From Micromonospora sp. U21 (GTDB taxonomy: Bacteria; Actinomycetota; Actinomycetes; Mycobacteriales; Micromonosporaceae), in the NCBI RefSeq assembly GCF_018070045.1, contig NZ_JAGPYK010000005.1, positions 1 through 64,000 on the forward strand: DNA of 64,000 nt. The letters run 5' to 3'. The notes beneath the pieces are model-generated. The model had not been told where the DNA came from. It worked only from the letters and a program-made list of their open reading frames with translations, and did not search any database. A program made the translations under genes and the position numbers. Positions 8,163 through 16,675 of the stretch are shown here, piece by piece (within the stretch, counting starts at the first letter, position 1; every line of letters starts with the position of its first letter).

Positions 8163-8816
8163 GTGACTCCGGTACTCACGCAGGTAATCATCGAGGCGTA
8201 CCGCGGCCTGGCCACCGCCTCCGTCGCCGACGCCGTCGAGAAGACCGGTGAGCGCGGCTATATGACCGGCGCCATCGGTCCGGTCCTGCCCGGCAAGCTG
8301 GTCGGCCCGGCGGTGACCGTGCTCGAGGAACCGTGCGGCACCGCGGAGCCGCCGACGCTCGCTCTGCGGGCCATCGACGAGTCGCCCGCTGGTAGCGTTC
8401 TGTGTATCGCCGCCGGTGCGGCGGACGTCGCGGTCTTCGGCGGGTTGATGGCCGCCGGCGCAGTAGTCAACGGAATGGCCGGCGCCGTCCTCGACGCCCG
8501 GGTTCGCGACATCGAGGAAATCCGTCGCGATTACCCCCAGCTTCCGATCTACGCCCGAGGCGGGGTCCCGTCAACCACGGTGGGCCGCTACCGCGCGGTT
8601 AGCCTGAACGAGCCGGTCGAGCTCGGCGGGGTGGTGGTGGCCCCGGGTGATCTCATCGTTGGTGACAGCGATGGCGTCGTCCGGGTGTCGGCGGCCCGGA
8701 TCATCGAAACCTTGGAGATCGCGCAGCTCATCGAGAAAGCCGAGCGGGAGCAGACTCAGCTGATCCACGAGTCGAAGTCGCTGCTCACCGGCCTCGCCAA
8801 GCATAACCGGGTCTGA
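8163..8816 (+). CDS. RraA-family aldolase/decarboxylase-like protein
   Basis: 217-residue protein of the RraA/4-hydroxy-4-methyl-2-oxoglutarate aldolase fold, cytoplasmic. GTG at 8163 is chosen because AAAGGAG precedes it and because family similarity begins here; the frame stays open further upstream through the kduD gene but that part is a shadow. Family marks are the Gly-rich centre (GGLMAAGAVVNGMAGAVLDARVRD), where the Arg and Asp usually bind pyruvate/oxaloacetate enolate and metal, and VAPGDLIVGDSDGVV. In catabolic operons such proteins often cleave or decarboxylate keto acids; here probably a sugar-acid intermediate. Five bases separate it from kdgK. Confidence 0.8.
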   Translation: MTPVLTQVIIEAYRGLATASVADAVEKTGERGYMTGAIGPVLPGKLVGPAVTVLEEPCGTAEPPTLALRAIDESPAGSVLCIAAGAADVAVFGGLMAAGAVVNGMAGAVLDARVRDIEEIRRDYPQLPIYARGGVPSTTVGRYRAVSLNEPVELGGVVVAPGDLIVGDSDGVVRVSAARIIETLEIAQLIEKAEREQTQLIHESKSLLTGLAKHNRV

Positions 8817-8821
8817 CCGCG

Positions 8822-9763
8822 ATGGACATCCTGGCCATCGGTGAGCCGCTGCTGGAGTTCAGCGTCACCGACGAGCAGTCGTTGGACGCGGCGGAGAGCT
8901 TTGCGGTCGGTTACGGCGGGGACACTTCCAACTTCCTCGTATCGGCTAGCCGCTGCGGCGCCGCCGCCGGCTACGTCAGCCGAATCGGCGACGACCACTT
9001 CGGCACGGCACTGCTAGGGCTCTGGCAGCGCGAGGGGGTGCGGACCGATCATGTCGTCCGCGAGCCCGGCGGCCGCACCGGCATCTACTTCATCTCCCGC
9101 CACGCCGCGCACAGCTCTTTCACTTACTACCGTGCAGGCTCCCCGGCGAGCCGACTGAGCCCGGCAGATGTACCGGAGACGGCAATCGCCACGGCCCGAG
9201 CGATGCACGTTTCAGGAATCACTCAGGCGATCAGCGCGTCGGCCTGTGATGCGGGGTTCCACGCCATGAAGGTGGCTCGGCGACACAACACGCTGGTCAG
9301 CTACGACCCGAACTACCGGCCCGCCCTCTGGCCACTGGACCGGGCCCGCGCGATCGTCGCGCGCAGCATCGAGCTCAGCGACGTCGCCCTGCCCAACCTT
9401 GAGGAGGGGCGCGCCCTGACCGACCTAGACGATCCCAGGGCGATTCTCGCCTGGTTTGCCGCACTCGGGCCCCGGACCGTAGTTCTGAAGATGGGTGACC
9501 AGGGGGCGCTGCTGTGGGACGACGGCCGGACCAGTGAGATACCACCGCACTCGGTGGTCCCGGTGGACAGTACCGGTGCCGGAGACGCGTTCGACGGGGC
9601 GTTCGTCACCCGGTTGGTCCAGGGGGCCACACCGGCCGACGCCGCCCGGTACGCCGCGGTCGCCGGCGCCCTGACCACGCAGGGCCACGGAGCCGTTCAT
9701 CCGATCCCCCGGGACGCGGCAATTCGCTCGGCCCTGGCGAAGGACCCGATTCTGAAGCATTAG
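8822..9763 (+). CDS. kdgK: PfkB family sugar kinase, probable 2-keto-3-deoxygluconate kinase
   Basis: Ribokinase/PfkB-fold kinase of 313 residues. Seen: N-terminal IGEPLLEF, substrate strand GYGGDTSN with SASRCGA, VSYDPNYRP in the middle, and the catalytic anion-hole/base motif DSTGAGDAF at 249-257 with Asp255. The GEPLLEFS and DPNYRPALW segments are characteristic of KDG kinases, which make KDPG for the aldolase encoded by eda. Its operon partners (KduD-like, RraA-like, importer) fit import and phosphorylation of a keto-deoxy sugar acid. Other acidic or neutral keto-sugars cannot be excluded. Confidence 0.8.
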   Translation: MDILAIGEPLLEFSVTDEQSLDAAESFAVGYGGDTSNFLVSASRCGAAAGYVSRIGDDHFGTALLGLWQREGVRTDHVVREPGGRTGIYFISRHAAHSSFTYYRAGSPASRLSPADVPETAIATARAMHVSGITQAISASACDAGFHAMKVARRHNTLVSYDPNYRPALWPLDRARAIVARSIELSDVALPNLEEGRALTDLDDPRAILAWFAALGPRTVVLKMGDQGALLWDDGRTSEIPPHSVVPVDSTGAGDAFDGAFVTRLVQGATPADAARYAAVAGALTTQGHGAVHPIPRDAAIRSALAKDPILKH

Positions 9764-9777
9764 CGGAGGCGATATCG

Positions 9778-10914
9778 ATGTCCATTGCGAAAGGTTTGCG
9801 GCTGGCCGCCGCTACCACGGCTGCGGCCCTGCTGACCGCCGCCTGTGGCGGTGGCTCCACGGTCGACGACGACAATGGCGCCGGCGGCGACGGAGCGGCG
9901 CTGGCCAAGGTACGCGCCGGCTACGTATCCGCCATCGACCAGATCGGCCTTCCGGTGGGCCTCGAGGGCGGCTACTTCGAGGAGGAGGGCCTCGACGTCG
10001 AGCTCGCACAGCCGTTCCCGACCGGCGTCGACGCGCTCAACGCACTGCAGGCCGGCACCATCGACATCATCCAGGTCGGCACGCCACTCATCGCCGCCGC
10101 GCAAAAGGGCATCGACCTGGTGCTGCTTGGCAACTACACCGGCTCGTCGACCCAGCGCAGCATCGACGAGACGATGGCGGTGGTGGCTGCTCCCAACGCC
10201 GACATTGACGGCGCCAACCTCACCACGCTGCGCGGCAAGCGGATCGGCGTGTCCGTCGCCTCCATCAACCATCTCTACCTGCTGGGCCTGCTCGAATCCG
10301 CCGGCCTGTCGGCCAACGAGGTGAAGATCGTCAACACCGCGCCGCCGGACATGGGCGTGGCCCTGCAAACCGGCGGCATCGACGCGGCGATCATCTGGGA
10401 CCCGTGGCCGATCGTGGTCACCGAGCAGGTCCAGGGCGCCCGAGAGGTGCTGCGCGGCGGCGGGCACATCCCGTTCGTCGGCTACATCGCCACCACTCGG
10501 CAGTTCGCCGACCAGAACCCCGAGCTGATCAAGAAGTTCCTCACCGCCCGGGTGACGGTCGACCAGTGGATGCGCAAGAACCCCGATCAGGCCGGCGAGT
10601 CGGCGACCCGATGGCTGCCCGGCACCAAGCCGGAGGTGGCGAAGAAGGCAATGCAGTACAACACCAAGCAGCTGGACCCGCGGCTCAGCGCGTGTAACTA
10701 CCTCGCCCTCGACACGATCAGCGCCCTGCTCGCCGAGCAGAAGGTGGTGCAGCCCGGCTTCGATGTGAGCCGGTACTTCGAGCCGGAGCCGATCCTCGGC
10801 GTCATGTCCGCCGAGCCGGCGCTCTTCGACGACCTGGCCCCCGTGCCGGCCACTGCGGCGATCGGCCCCAGCTTCACCTTCAGTCGGGACGAGGCGGTGA
10901 AGGCTTGTCCATGA
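9778..10914 (+). CDS. NitT/TauT-type ABC transporter substrate-binding lipoprotein
   Basis: 378-residue binding protein anchored outside the membrane: signal peptide with lipobox LTAAC and lipidated Cys23, then a low-complexity linker. The mature domain resembles SsuA/TauA/NMT1 proteins (RAGYVSAIDQIGLPVGLEGGYFEEEGLDVEL, and later AIIWDPWP). That family usually binds sulfonates, nitrate or pyrimidine precursors. Here it stands in a sugar-acid operon, so an organic anion such as a uronate or aldonate is a reasonable inference. Its stop overlaps the permease start by four bases (ATGA). Confidence 0.85.
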   Translation: MSIAKGLRLAAATTAAALLTAACGGGSTVDDDNGAGGDGAALAKVRAGYVSAIDQIGLPVGLEGGYFEEEGLDVELAQPFPTGVDALNALQAGTIDIIQVGTPLIAAAQKGIDLVLLGNYTGSSTQRSIDETMAVVAAPNADIDGANLTTLRGKRIGVSVASINHLYLLGLLESAGLSANEVKIVNTAPPDMGVALQTGGIDAAIIWDPWPIVVTEQVQGAREVLRGGGHIPFVGYIATTRQFADQNPELIKKFLTARVTVDQWMRKNPDQAGESATRWLPGTKPEVAKKAMQYNTKQLDPRLSACNYLALDTISALLAEQKVVQPGFDVSRYFEPEPILGVMSAEPALFDDLAPVPATAAIGPSFTFSRDEAVKACP

Positions 10915-11753
10915 CCCTCACCCGGACAGCCCGCCGAGGCCCGCGGAGACGAACATCCTCTCCGGCTGGCAGGGGCACCCGGGCGCGCCTCGTATCCGCG
11001 TTCTGGTTCGTGCTGCCCTTCGCCCTGCTCCTGATGGTCTGGGCGGTCGTGGTCGCGGCGACGGACACGCCGATGCGGATCTTCCCGCAGGTAAGCGACG
11101 TGGGGGCCGCCATCCGGGACATGTGGGCCAGCGGCGACCTCTTGCGGCACCTTGGTGCCAGCCTGCGGCGGGTCGGGGTCGGCGCCCTGCTCGCCGTGGC
11201 GACGGCCCTGCCGTTCGGCATCGCGCTCGGCGCTAGCCCCCGACTCGCGGCGTTCTTCACGCCACTGCTGCGCTTCTCGGTCGCCCTGGCCGGCATCGCG
11301 TGGATCCCGATCGCGACGCTCTGGCTCGGCTACACAGACAAAGCGGTGATCTTCATCGTGTGGAACGCGATGTTCTTCGCGCTCACCTACAACGCGCTGC
11401 TCGGCGTCCAGCAAATTCCGATCGAACTGATCCGCGCGGCGCGGTCGATGGGTACCGGCCGGCTACGGATGTTCTGGGAGATCCTGCTGCCAGGGGCGCT
11501 GCCCAGCGTGGTGACCGGGCTGCGGATCGGCCTCGGCTACGGCTGGCGCGGCCTGGTCGCTGCCGAGATCATCGCCAGCAGCGCGGGCCTTGGGTACGCG
11601 CTGTTCCTGGCGCAGAAGAGCTTCGACACCGACGTGGTCATCGCCTCCATGGCGATCATCGGCGTGCTCTGGCTGCTGATGGACCGGTTGGTCCTGGCGC
11701 CGCTGGAGCGGCGCACGGTTGAGCGGTGGGGCATGAAGATGGCGGTGAGCTGA
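10911..11753 (+). CDS. ABC transporter permease, SsuC/TauC family (1)
   Basis: 280-residue inner-membrane permease with about six hydrophobic segments. The EAA coupling loop is visible: IPIELIRAARSMGTGRLRMFWEI, followed by LPGALPSVVTGLRIGLGYGWRGLVAAE, typical of the taurine/sulfonate family. ATG at 10911 overlaps the upstream stop. An adjacent second permease suggests the channel is a heterodimer, whereas SsuC/TauC systems usually have one permease gene. Confidence 0.88.
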   Translation: MTLTRTARRGPRRRTSSPAGRGTRARLVSAFWFVLPFALLLMVWAVVVAATDTPMRIFPQVSDVGAAIRDMWASGDLLRHLGASLRRVGVGALLAVATALPFGIALGASPRLAAFFTPLLRFSVALAGIAWIPIATLWLGYTDKAVIFIVWNAMFFALTYNALLGVQQIPIELIRAARSMGTGRLRMFWEILLPGALPSVVTGLRIGLGYGWRGLVAAEIIASSAGLGYALFLAQKSFDTDVVIASMAIIGVLWLLMDRLVLAPLERRTVERWGMKMAVS

Positions 11754-11754
11754 G

Positions 11755-12642
11755 ATGGCGGACGCAGTCGGAAACCGGGACCGCGCCGGTCGGGGCGGCG
11801 CCCTCCCACGGCGAGCCGCGAAGCGCGGCCGCAACCGTCGGATCACCGCCTGGCGGCACCGGATCACCCGTAACGGCCTGGTCCGGACGCTAGGCCCCTT
11901 CGTGCCGATCATGTTCCTCTGGTGGCTCGCCGCAGAGCTGGAGCTCTTCCCGGGAGCGTTCTTCGTCGGCCCGGACGCCGTGCTGGCCGAGTTCCTCGAC
12001 CTAGTTCGCAAGGGCGTGTTGCCGGGCTATCTCTCGGACTCGCTCACCCGGCTCGCCTACGGGGTGGGCTTCGGGCTGCTCATCGGCCTACCGCTGGGCT
12101 TCCTGGTGGCGATCTCGGCCTGGGCCCGGCGGCTGACCTGGCCGCTGCTGCTCTTCTTCCAGGCCATCGCCGACATCGCCTGGCTGCCCATCGTGATCGT
12201 CTGGTTCGGCTTCAGCCTGACCGCGGTCACCTTCGTCATCGTCTACACCATCGTCTTCCCGCTAATCCTCGCCGTCGTCGCGGGTGTCGAGCAGGTGCCC
12301 CAGGAACTGCTCCGGGCCGCGCGCAGCCTCGGCGCCGGCCGGTTCCGAGTCTTCGTGGAGGTCATCGTGCCAGGGGCGCTCCCGTCGGTGGCCGGCGGCA
12401 TCCGGACGGGTCTCGGCTACGGCTGGCGGGCCCTGATCGCCGCCGAGATCATCGTCGGCACCAGCGGTATCGGCTTCATGATGTTCGACGCGCGCCGGGT
12501 CGGCGACGTCTCGGAGGTGTTCCTCGGCATGATCGTTCTCGGCGTCCTGTGGTACGCGATGGACGCCCTCATCCTGGCCCCGTTCGAGCGGGCCACCGTG
12601 GAGCGTTGGGGAATGGTGCGACAAGTGGAGGCAGCGAAGTGA
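11755..12642 (+). CDS. ABC transporter permease, SsuC/TauC family (2)
   Basis: 295-residue paralogue of the preceding permease, one base after it. Same layout: basic N-terminal tail, about six membrane segments, EAA loop VPQELLRAARSLGAGRFRVFVEV and the LPSVAGGIRTGLGYGWRALIAAE block. It probably pairs with the upstream permease as a heterodimeric channel. Its stop overlaps the ATPase start (GTGA). Confidence 0.88.
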   Translation: MADAVGNRDRAGRGGALPRRAAKRGRNRRITAWRHRITRNGLVRTLGPFVPIMFLWWLAAELELFPGAFFVGPDAVLAEFLDLVRKGVLPGYLSDSLTRLAYGVGFGLLIGLPLGFLVAISAWARRLTWPLLLFFQAIADIAWLPIVIVWFGFSLTAVTFVIVYTIVFPLILAVVAGVEQVPQELLRAARSLGAGRFRVFVEVIVPGALPSVAGGIRTGLGYGWRALIAAEIIVGTSGIGFMMFDARRVGDVSEVFLGMIVLGVLWYAMDALILAPFERATVERWGMVRQVEAAK

Positions 12643-13436
12643 CCGCGCTTGAGATCAGTGAGCTCGCCAAGGACTACGTCGACAGCTACACCGGTGACCA
12701 GGTCACGGCGATCGGCAACGTCTCCTTCACCGTCGAGGAGGGCGAGTTCGTCTCGATCCTCGGCCCCAGCGGTTGCGGGAAGACCACGGTGCTGAACATC
12801 ATCGCGGGCTTCGTGGAGCAGACCTCGGGCGTGGTAAAGGTCGGCGGGCGAGTGGTAGACGGCCCGGGCCCGGACCGCGGCGTGGTGTTTCAAAGCCACG
12901 CCCTCTTTCCATGGAAGACGGTGCTGGGCAACGCGGTCTTCGGGCTGCGCATGAAGGGCGTGCCAGCCGCGCAGCGCCGGGCCACCGCGTTGGAGTACCT
13001 CAACCTGGTCGGGCTGGCGGGCTTCGAGAACAAATACCCGCATGAGCTCTCCGGCGGTATGCAGCAGCGCCTCGGGGTTGCCCGGGTGCTGGCCAACGAA
13101 CCGGCCGTCATGCTGATGGACGAACCGTTCGCGAGCATCGACGCTCAGACCCGGCGCAAGCTCCAGGACGACCTCACCCGGGTGTTCGAGCTGCGCCGGC
13201 CCACCGTCTTCTTCGTGACCCACGACATCGACGAGGCGGTGTTCCTCTCCGATCGGGTGATCGTGCTGTCGCGGCGACCGAGCCGGGTCCGGGAGATCGT
13301 GACTGTTGACCTGCCCCGGCCCCGACAGTGGCAGGCGACCACCGAACTCCCCGGGTTCCGCCGCATCGCTAACCACATCACTGAGCTGCTGTCGGAGGGA
13401 GGGGAAAGTGAAGGGTCTGAGCTCGCTGCTGCGTAG
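12639..13436 (+). CDS. ABC transporter ATPase, SsuB/TauB family
   Basis: 265-residue ATP-binding subunit. Walker A GPSGCGKT 42-49, Q-loop in VVFQSHALFPW, signature LSGGMQQR 137-144, Walker B VMLMDEPF with catalytic Glu162, D-loop SIDAQ and switch His in VTHDIDEA. GTG at 12639 overlaps the permease stop; the frame is open far upstream inside the permease gene but that is a shadow. Energises the importer. Its 3' end overlaps the next small gene by 29 bases. Confidence 0.92.
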   Translation: MTALEISELAKDYVDSYTGDQVTAIGNVSFTVEEGEFVSILGPSGCGKTTVLNIIAGFVEQTSGVVKVGGRVVDGPGPDRGVVFQSHALFPWKTVLGNAVFGLRMKGVPAAQRRATALEYLNLVGLAGFENKYPHELSGGMQQRLGVARVLANEPAVMLMDEPFASIDAQTRRKLQDDLTRVFELRRPTVFFVTHDIDEAVFLSDRVIVLSRRPSRVREIVTVDLPRPRQWQATTELPGFRRIANHITELLSEGGESEGSELAAA

Positions 13437-13752
13437 GGCCTGGCGGACGCCCACCGCCCGGCGGATGGCCATCGTCTTGCTCCTGGTGGTCGGCTATCAG
13501 GCCTGGTTGGGGATACAAGCAGCGGGCAAGGTCGCCTCGGGCGTCGGCGACCAGCGCGACGTCCGCGGCCGGTTCGCGGTCAACGTCGAGCTCGACTTCG
13601 CCCCGGAGCGCTACCACATCCTCGAGCTGCAGAAGCACGGCCGGATCGCCGGCACCGACGGCAACACCGTGCGGCTGCGCTCGGTGTCAAAGGCCGGCGT
13701 CAACGCGCTGGCACGGGAGTACTGGATCGAACGGATCGCGCCCGGTCGCTGA
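13408..13752 (+). CDS. Small single-pass membrane protein of unknown function
   Basis: 114 residues from GTG 13408, which has a strong GGAGGGAGGGG upstream. One hydrophobic segment near residues 20-37 (IVLLLVVGYQAWLGIQ) after a basic N-terminus, then a soluble tail with FAVNVELDFAPERYHILELQKHGRI. I do not recognise the family. The 29-base overlap with the ATPase gene makes it the last member of the operon, so it may be an accessory of the transporter. Confidence 0.65.
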   Translation: MKGLSSLLRRAWRTPTARRMAIVLLLVVGYQAWLGIQAAGKVASGVGDQRDVRGRFAVNVELDFAPERYHILELQKHGRIAGTDGNTVRLRSVSKAGVNALAREYWIERIAPGR

Positions 13753-14106
13753 CCCGTAGGCCGCAGCCGGGCGCCCGGAACCACGTGGTCAGTTTTCAGG
13801 CGGAGCCGACAGAGGGACGAAAAGCTAATTTGGAACGTGCCTTGATCTGCACTCTCCGTCCTCGTCACAGGGCGCCTGATCGGGTGGGGTGACAACCTGC
13901 AGTGCCCGGACGGCTGGTCGTGCCGTCGTTGACCCGCAGGTCGGGCACGCATCCGGCACTGACCTCCTCGTCCCGAACGGTCTCGCCGCCCACCCGGGAG
14001 CACCTCGGCAATGTCAGGGAAACTCCCGATGCGATCCCCGACCTATAAGTAGCTCGGCTACATGTAGGTTGCCTCAGTAAGGCAGCCCACTTCATCGGAG
14101 GATCAC
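13753..14106. other. Intergenic region, 354 bp
   Basis: No gene seen. It separates the long operon from the exported SnoaL-like gene. Near its end are overlapping palindromes (14049-14067), listed separately. Confidence 0.4.
14049..14067. promoter_or_regulatory. Overlapping palindromes, possible operator
   Basis: GTAGC-TCG-GCTAC (14049-14061) overlaps the perfect palindrome CTACATGTAG (14058-14067). It lies 40 bases before the start of the exported gene at 14107. No regulator gene is next to it, so the binding protein is unknown. Confidence 0.35.
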
Positions 14107-14643
14107 GTGACCAAATCCAGCCATTGGCGGCGTACCACCGTCGCCGTCAGCGTCGCCGTCACCGCCGCCGTCGCCCTTCTCGGCAGCGTGCCGTCTGCAG
14201 CTTCGCCGTCCGCGTCCGCCGATCAGGCCCAAGCGTCCGCAACACATCAGGCTGACCTGACCGCCCTGCGCCACCTGCGGGAGAAGCAGGAGGATGCCTG
14301 GGCCCGGGGCGATGGCTCCGCCTACGCCGCGATCCACACGGCCGACGCCGATGTCGTCACGTTCAACGGCGACCACCTGCGCACCCGGCACGGTATCGCC
14401 ACCGGAATGCAGCACTACTTCGACGAATTCCTGCAAGGCACCCGGATCATGACGCTGACTGAACAGACCCGCTTTTCCGAGCCCGACATCGCGATCATCG
14501 TGCGTACGGGCTGCGTCCTCTGGCCCGGCGAGTCCACCTGCTCGGCGGAGGCGCTTTCCATCAACACCAACATCGCTCTGAAGCGCCACGGCAAGTGGCT
14601 GTACACGTCCTTCCAGAACACCCGGATCCGGCCGCTGTCATAG
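14107..14643 (+). CDS. Exported SnoaL/DUF4440-like protein (SgcJ/EcaC type)
   Basis: 178 residues with a Sec-type signal peptide (basic start, hydrophobic VAVSVAVTAAVALLG, Ala-rich cleavage region near residue 33-38). The mature part is an NTF2-like cone fold of the SgcJ/EcaC group: REKQEDAWARGDGSAYAAIHTADADVVTFNG, then GKWLYTSFQNTRIRP. Family members are small ligand-binding or enzyme-like proteins with mostly unknown substrates. GTG start with GGAGG six bases upstream. Stands alone. Confidence 0.75.
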   Translation: MTKSSHWRRTTVAVSVAVTAAVALLGSVPSAASPSASADQAQASATHQADLTALRHLREKQEDAWARGDGSAYAAIHTADADVVTFNGDHLRTRHGIATGMQHYFDEFLQGTRIMTLTEQTRFSEPDIAIIVRTGCVLWPGESTCSAEALSINTNIALKRHGKWLYTSFQNTRIRPLS

Positions 14644-14851
14644 CCGAGCGAACTCGGCTCGGCAAGCCAGACTCCCGGTCCGGGCCGGAAGTTCATTCGG
14701 CCGGGGCCAGGACGGCCCGTGCCACCTGACCCCGTAGCTCGGATGCTGCTGTTGTCCGTTTTCCGACCCAGGCTCCCGATCCTCCCCCCGATACGCCCGG
14801 AACCGTGAGCGACGGCGGGTAATGGCTGGACTCGGCGGGACCAAACAAGAT

Positions 14852-14886
14852 CGGCCCCCGACCGCATCTCTGCTGGTCAGGGGCCG
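14852..14886 (-). terminator. Hairpin terminator behind the tRNA fragment
   Basis: On the minus strand CGGCCCC-T-GACC pairs with GGTC-G-GGGGCCG around an 11-base loop, a stem of about 11 pairs. It follows the tRNA 3' end directly, as a tRNA terminator would, and overlaps the tail of the fused CBS reading frame. Confidence 0.6.
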
Positions 14887-15668
14887 TTCTCGCACCTGGT
14901 GGCGGGTCCAGGATTCGAACCTGGGTAGCTTTCGCGACGGATTTGCAGTCCGCTGCCCGTAGGCCTGGACCCCTCGTCGAACGAAGTCGCGTTGGCGTCT
15001 CGTAGGTCGTCGTCGCTGTGGACGATGCCCAGCAGCTGGCCTTCCGGGTTGGTGACAATCGTGTAGGTCAGGTGGTGGTCGTGCATGTCGGATTCGACGT
15101 CGGCCAGGGCCTCGTGAGGGCGCAGCGTCAAAGGCCCCAGTTCCATCACTTCATGGGCTGCGGTGTCGGAGTCGGCAGCGAGGTCGGCGTGCCGAAGACG
15201 ACCGAGCAGGGTGCGATCGGCGGTAAGGACGAGGGCAAACCCGTATGGAGAGGCGTCAACTCGGGCGCGGATGGTGGTAATGGTCTCGTTAGGCATGGCT
15301 GTGGGCACGTCGTGGCGCAGGCGGCTGCCGGCGGTGGGTGCGTCGGCCCGGGCGCCCTCGGTTGGCAGATTGTGCGCGAGCCAGTCGACCTTGCCGGCTG
15401 CATAGTCGTAGACATCGGTGAACCCGAGGGCTTCGAGCCGGCACGCGGCTCGTGGGCTCATGTCTCAAAGGCCGTCCCAGCAGTAGACGACCACCGGGCG
15501 GACGCGGTCCAGGGCCGCGGTCGTCGTGGGGTTGAGGGTTTTGAGCGGAATATTGACCGCGCCGGGTAGGTGCTGGTCGGCGTACTCGGCGGTGGGCAGC
15601 ACCTCAACGAGCTGGGCGCCGGTGTCCAGAAGCGAGCGCAGCCGCGGCAGGTCGACCCAGGCGACCAT
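14877..15668 (-). pseudogene. Rhodanese-CBS protein interrupted by in-frame TGA
   Basis: From ATG 15668: a rhodanese-like domain with VEVLPTAEY, HLPGAVNIPLK and the sulfur-carrying loop VVYCWDGL (Cys63). Codon 68 (15465-15467) is TGA, after which the same frame continues as DMSPRAACRLEALGFTDVYDYAAGKVDWLA, then a CBS-domain pair (residues about 110-235). In the related proteins I recall, the TGA position is a Cys. A hairpin GAGCCG-CGTGC-CGGCTC starts 13 bases after the TGA. So this is either a nonsense mutation or a selenocysteine codon. The C-terminal end (GSGLQIRRE onward) is read through a tRNA-like sequence, which suggests the original end was lost and argues for decay. Its start overlaps the stop of the thioredoxin-fold gene (ATGA type). 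Confidence 0.65.
14897..14958 (-). tRNA. tRNA 3' fragment, probable attachment-site remnant
   Basis: On the minus strand: anticodon stem GCGGA, loop CTGCAAA (triplet GCA), stem TCCGT; a 12-base variable region; T arm CCAGG-TTCGAAT-CCTGG; acceptor 3' strand ACCCGCC followed by ACCA. The 5' half is missing: no GGCGGGT partner and no D arm upstream. The longish variable region is more like a tRNA-Tyr shape than tRNA-Cys, so the parent is uncertain. Such 3' ends are what integrases leave at one side of an integrated element. Confidence 0.6.
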
Positions 15669-15994
15669 CAGCCGGCCCTCCCACCGGGTGGCTGGCGCTG
15701 CAGCGCGGCGAGGATCCAGGCGTCCGGAGGTGTGCCACGCAGCCCGCCGCCGGTGGGGTAGACCCGGCACACGAGTCCGTACGTGTCGCGGGGCGCCGCC
15801 GTGGGATCGACATCGACGCCGTTGACGCGAATGGTGGGCGAGCCGAGAAACCGCTCCGCCTTCGCCTCAGCATCCGAGTCGATACGCCGCACGGTGATGG
15901 GCAACTCGACGCCCGCCTCGGGGAGCAGGGCACGCACGTGTCCTTCCAGACCTTCATGGTTGGGACAGCCGTCGAAGTACAGGATCTCGATCAC
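15668..15994 (-). CDS. Thioredoxin-fold protein with FDGCPN motif
   Basis: 108 residues from GTG 15994: VIEILYFDGCPNHEGLEGHVR, then DAEAKAERFLGSPTIRVNGVDVDP and a GLVCRVYPTGG segment with a second Cys. This matches a small thioredoxin-like family in which, as I recall, some members have selenocysteine at the Cys10 position; they occur near mercury and redox genes. Function unproven. The reading frame is open upstream to 16297 and carries a helix-turn-helix-like segment, so a longer fused protein is possible. Its stop overlaps the start of the rhodanese-CBS gene, so the two are translationally coupled. Confidence 0.65.
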   Translation of the reverse strand: MIEILYFDGCPNHEGLEGHVRALLPEAGVELPITVRRIDSDAEAKAERFLGSPTIRVNGVDVDPTAAPRDTYGLVCRVYPTGGGLRGTPPDAWILAALQRQPPGGRAG

Positions 15995-16234
15995 GAAACT
16001 ATCGTCCGGCCTCGCCCGCATGTGCGACCACACCGCCTGCCGGCGCGTGGCGAGGGCCGCCGCGATCCCCTCCCAGCTCGACAAGGTCGAGGGCAAGCCC
16101 AGCACGTGGGCGATCTCCGACCAGCTACGCCCGGCCTGGCGGGCTGCGCGCACGGACTCGCCGAATGCCTTGTCTACAGCGACCGTGGTACGGCAGGTAA
16201 CCGTCAGCTCTGCCAGAGGATCGCGATTCCACAT
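15995..16234 (-). pseudogene. Helix-turn-helix segment in frame with the thioredoxin-fold gene
   Basis: From ATG 16234 the frame reads MWNRDPLAEL, then FGESVRAARQAGRSWSEIAHVLGL (a helix-turn-helix-like stretch) and RRQAVWSHMRARPDD, and runs without a stop into the thioredoxin-fold protein. I think it is a remnant of a separate small regulator fused by deletion, because the thioredoxin family normally starts at the IEILYFDGC strand. It could also be the true N-terminus. Confidence 0.35.
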
Positions 16235-16675
16235 ACCGATCTTGCTCAGCCGTACCCGGTCGCCTCTGCCGCGAAGCCGTAACGCTGGCGAACCCACGTT
16301 GACGCACCTCCCTCGTTGCTTCGATGCCTATCTTCCAACATCGACCCCGGGTTAAGAGCCTGCCGAGAGAATGTGAATTGTGAGGGTGCGACGGAGGCAA
16401 AGCTGGTACGGGAAATGCCCTCATTGCGGACACGATCGGCGGGAACTTGAGCCGCCAGAGCCATGTAGCGAGTGCCAGTACGAGATCGAGCACCAGTAGC
16501 TGGTGCCCCCATCGCCGCATGCACCGCAATCGCCGCAATCGCCCCACCACCCCGAGCAGCCAAGTGAGCAGCCAAACCGACGAGCATCAGCGGACGACCA
16601 CGGACCCGGACATACCGTCTGGCATGAGGACCAGGCGGGAGACCAGCACCCCGGCACCGACTCGTAATGCGTCGA

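Noticed and set aside
16300..16675. Small genes downstream of the short GntR gene, as in integrative elements
   Set aside because: Open frames exist on the minus strand, but none has a recognised motif or ribosome-binding site, so I did not call a gene.
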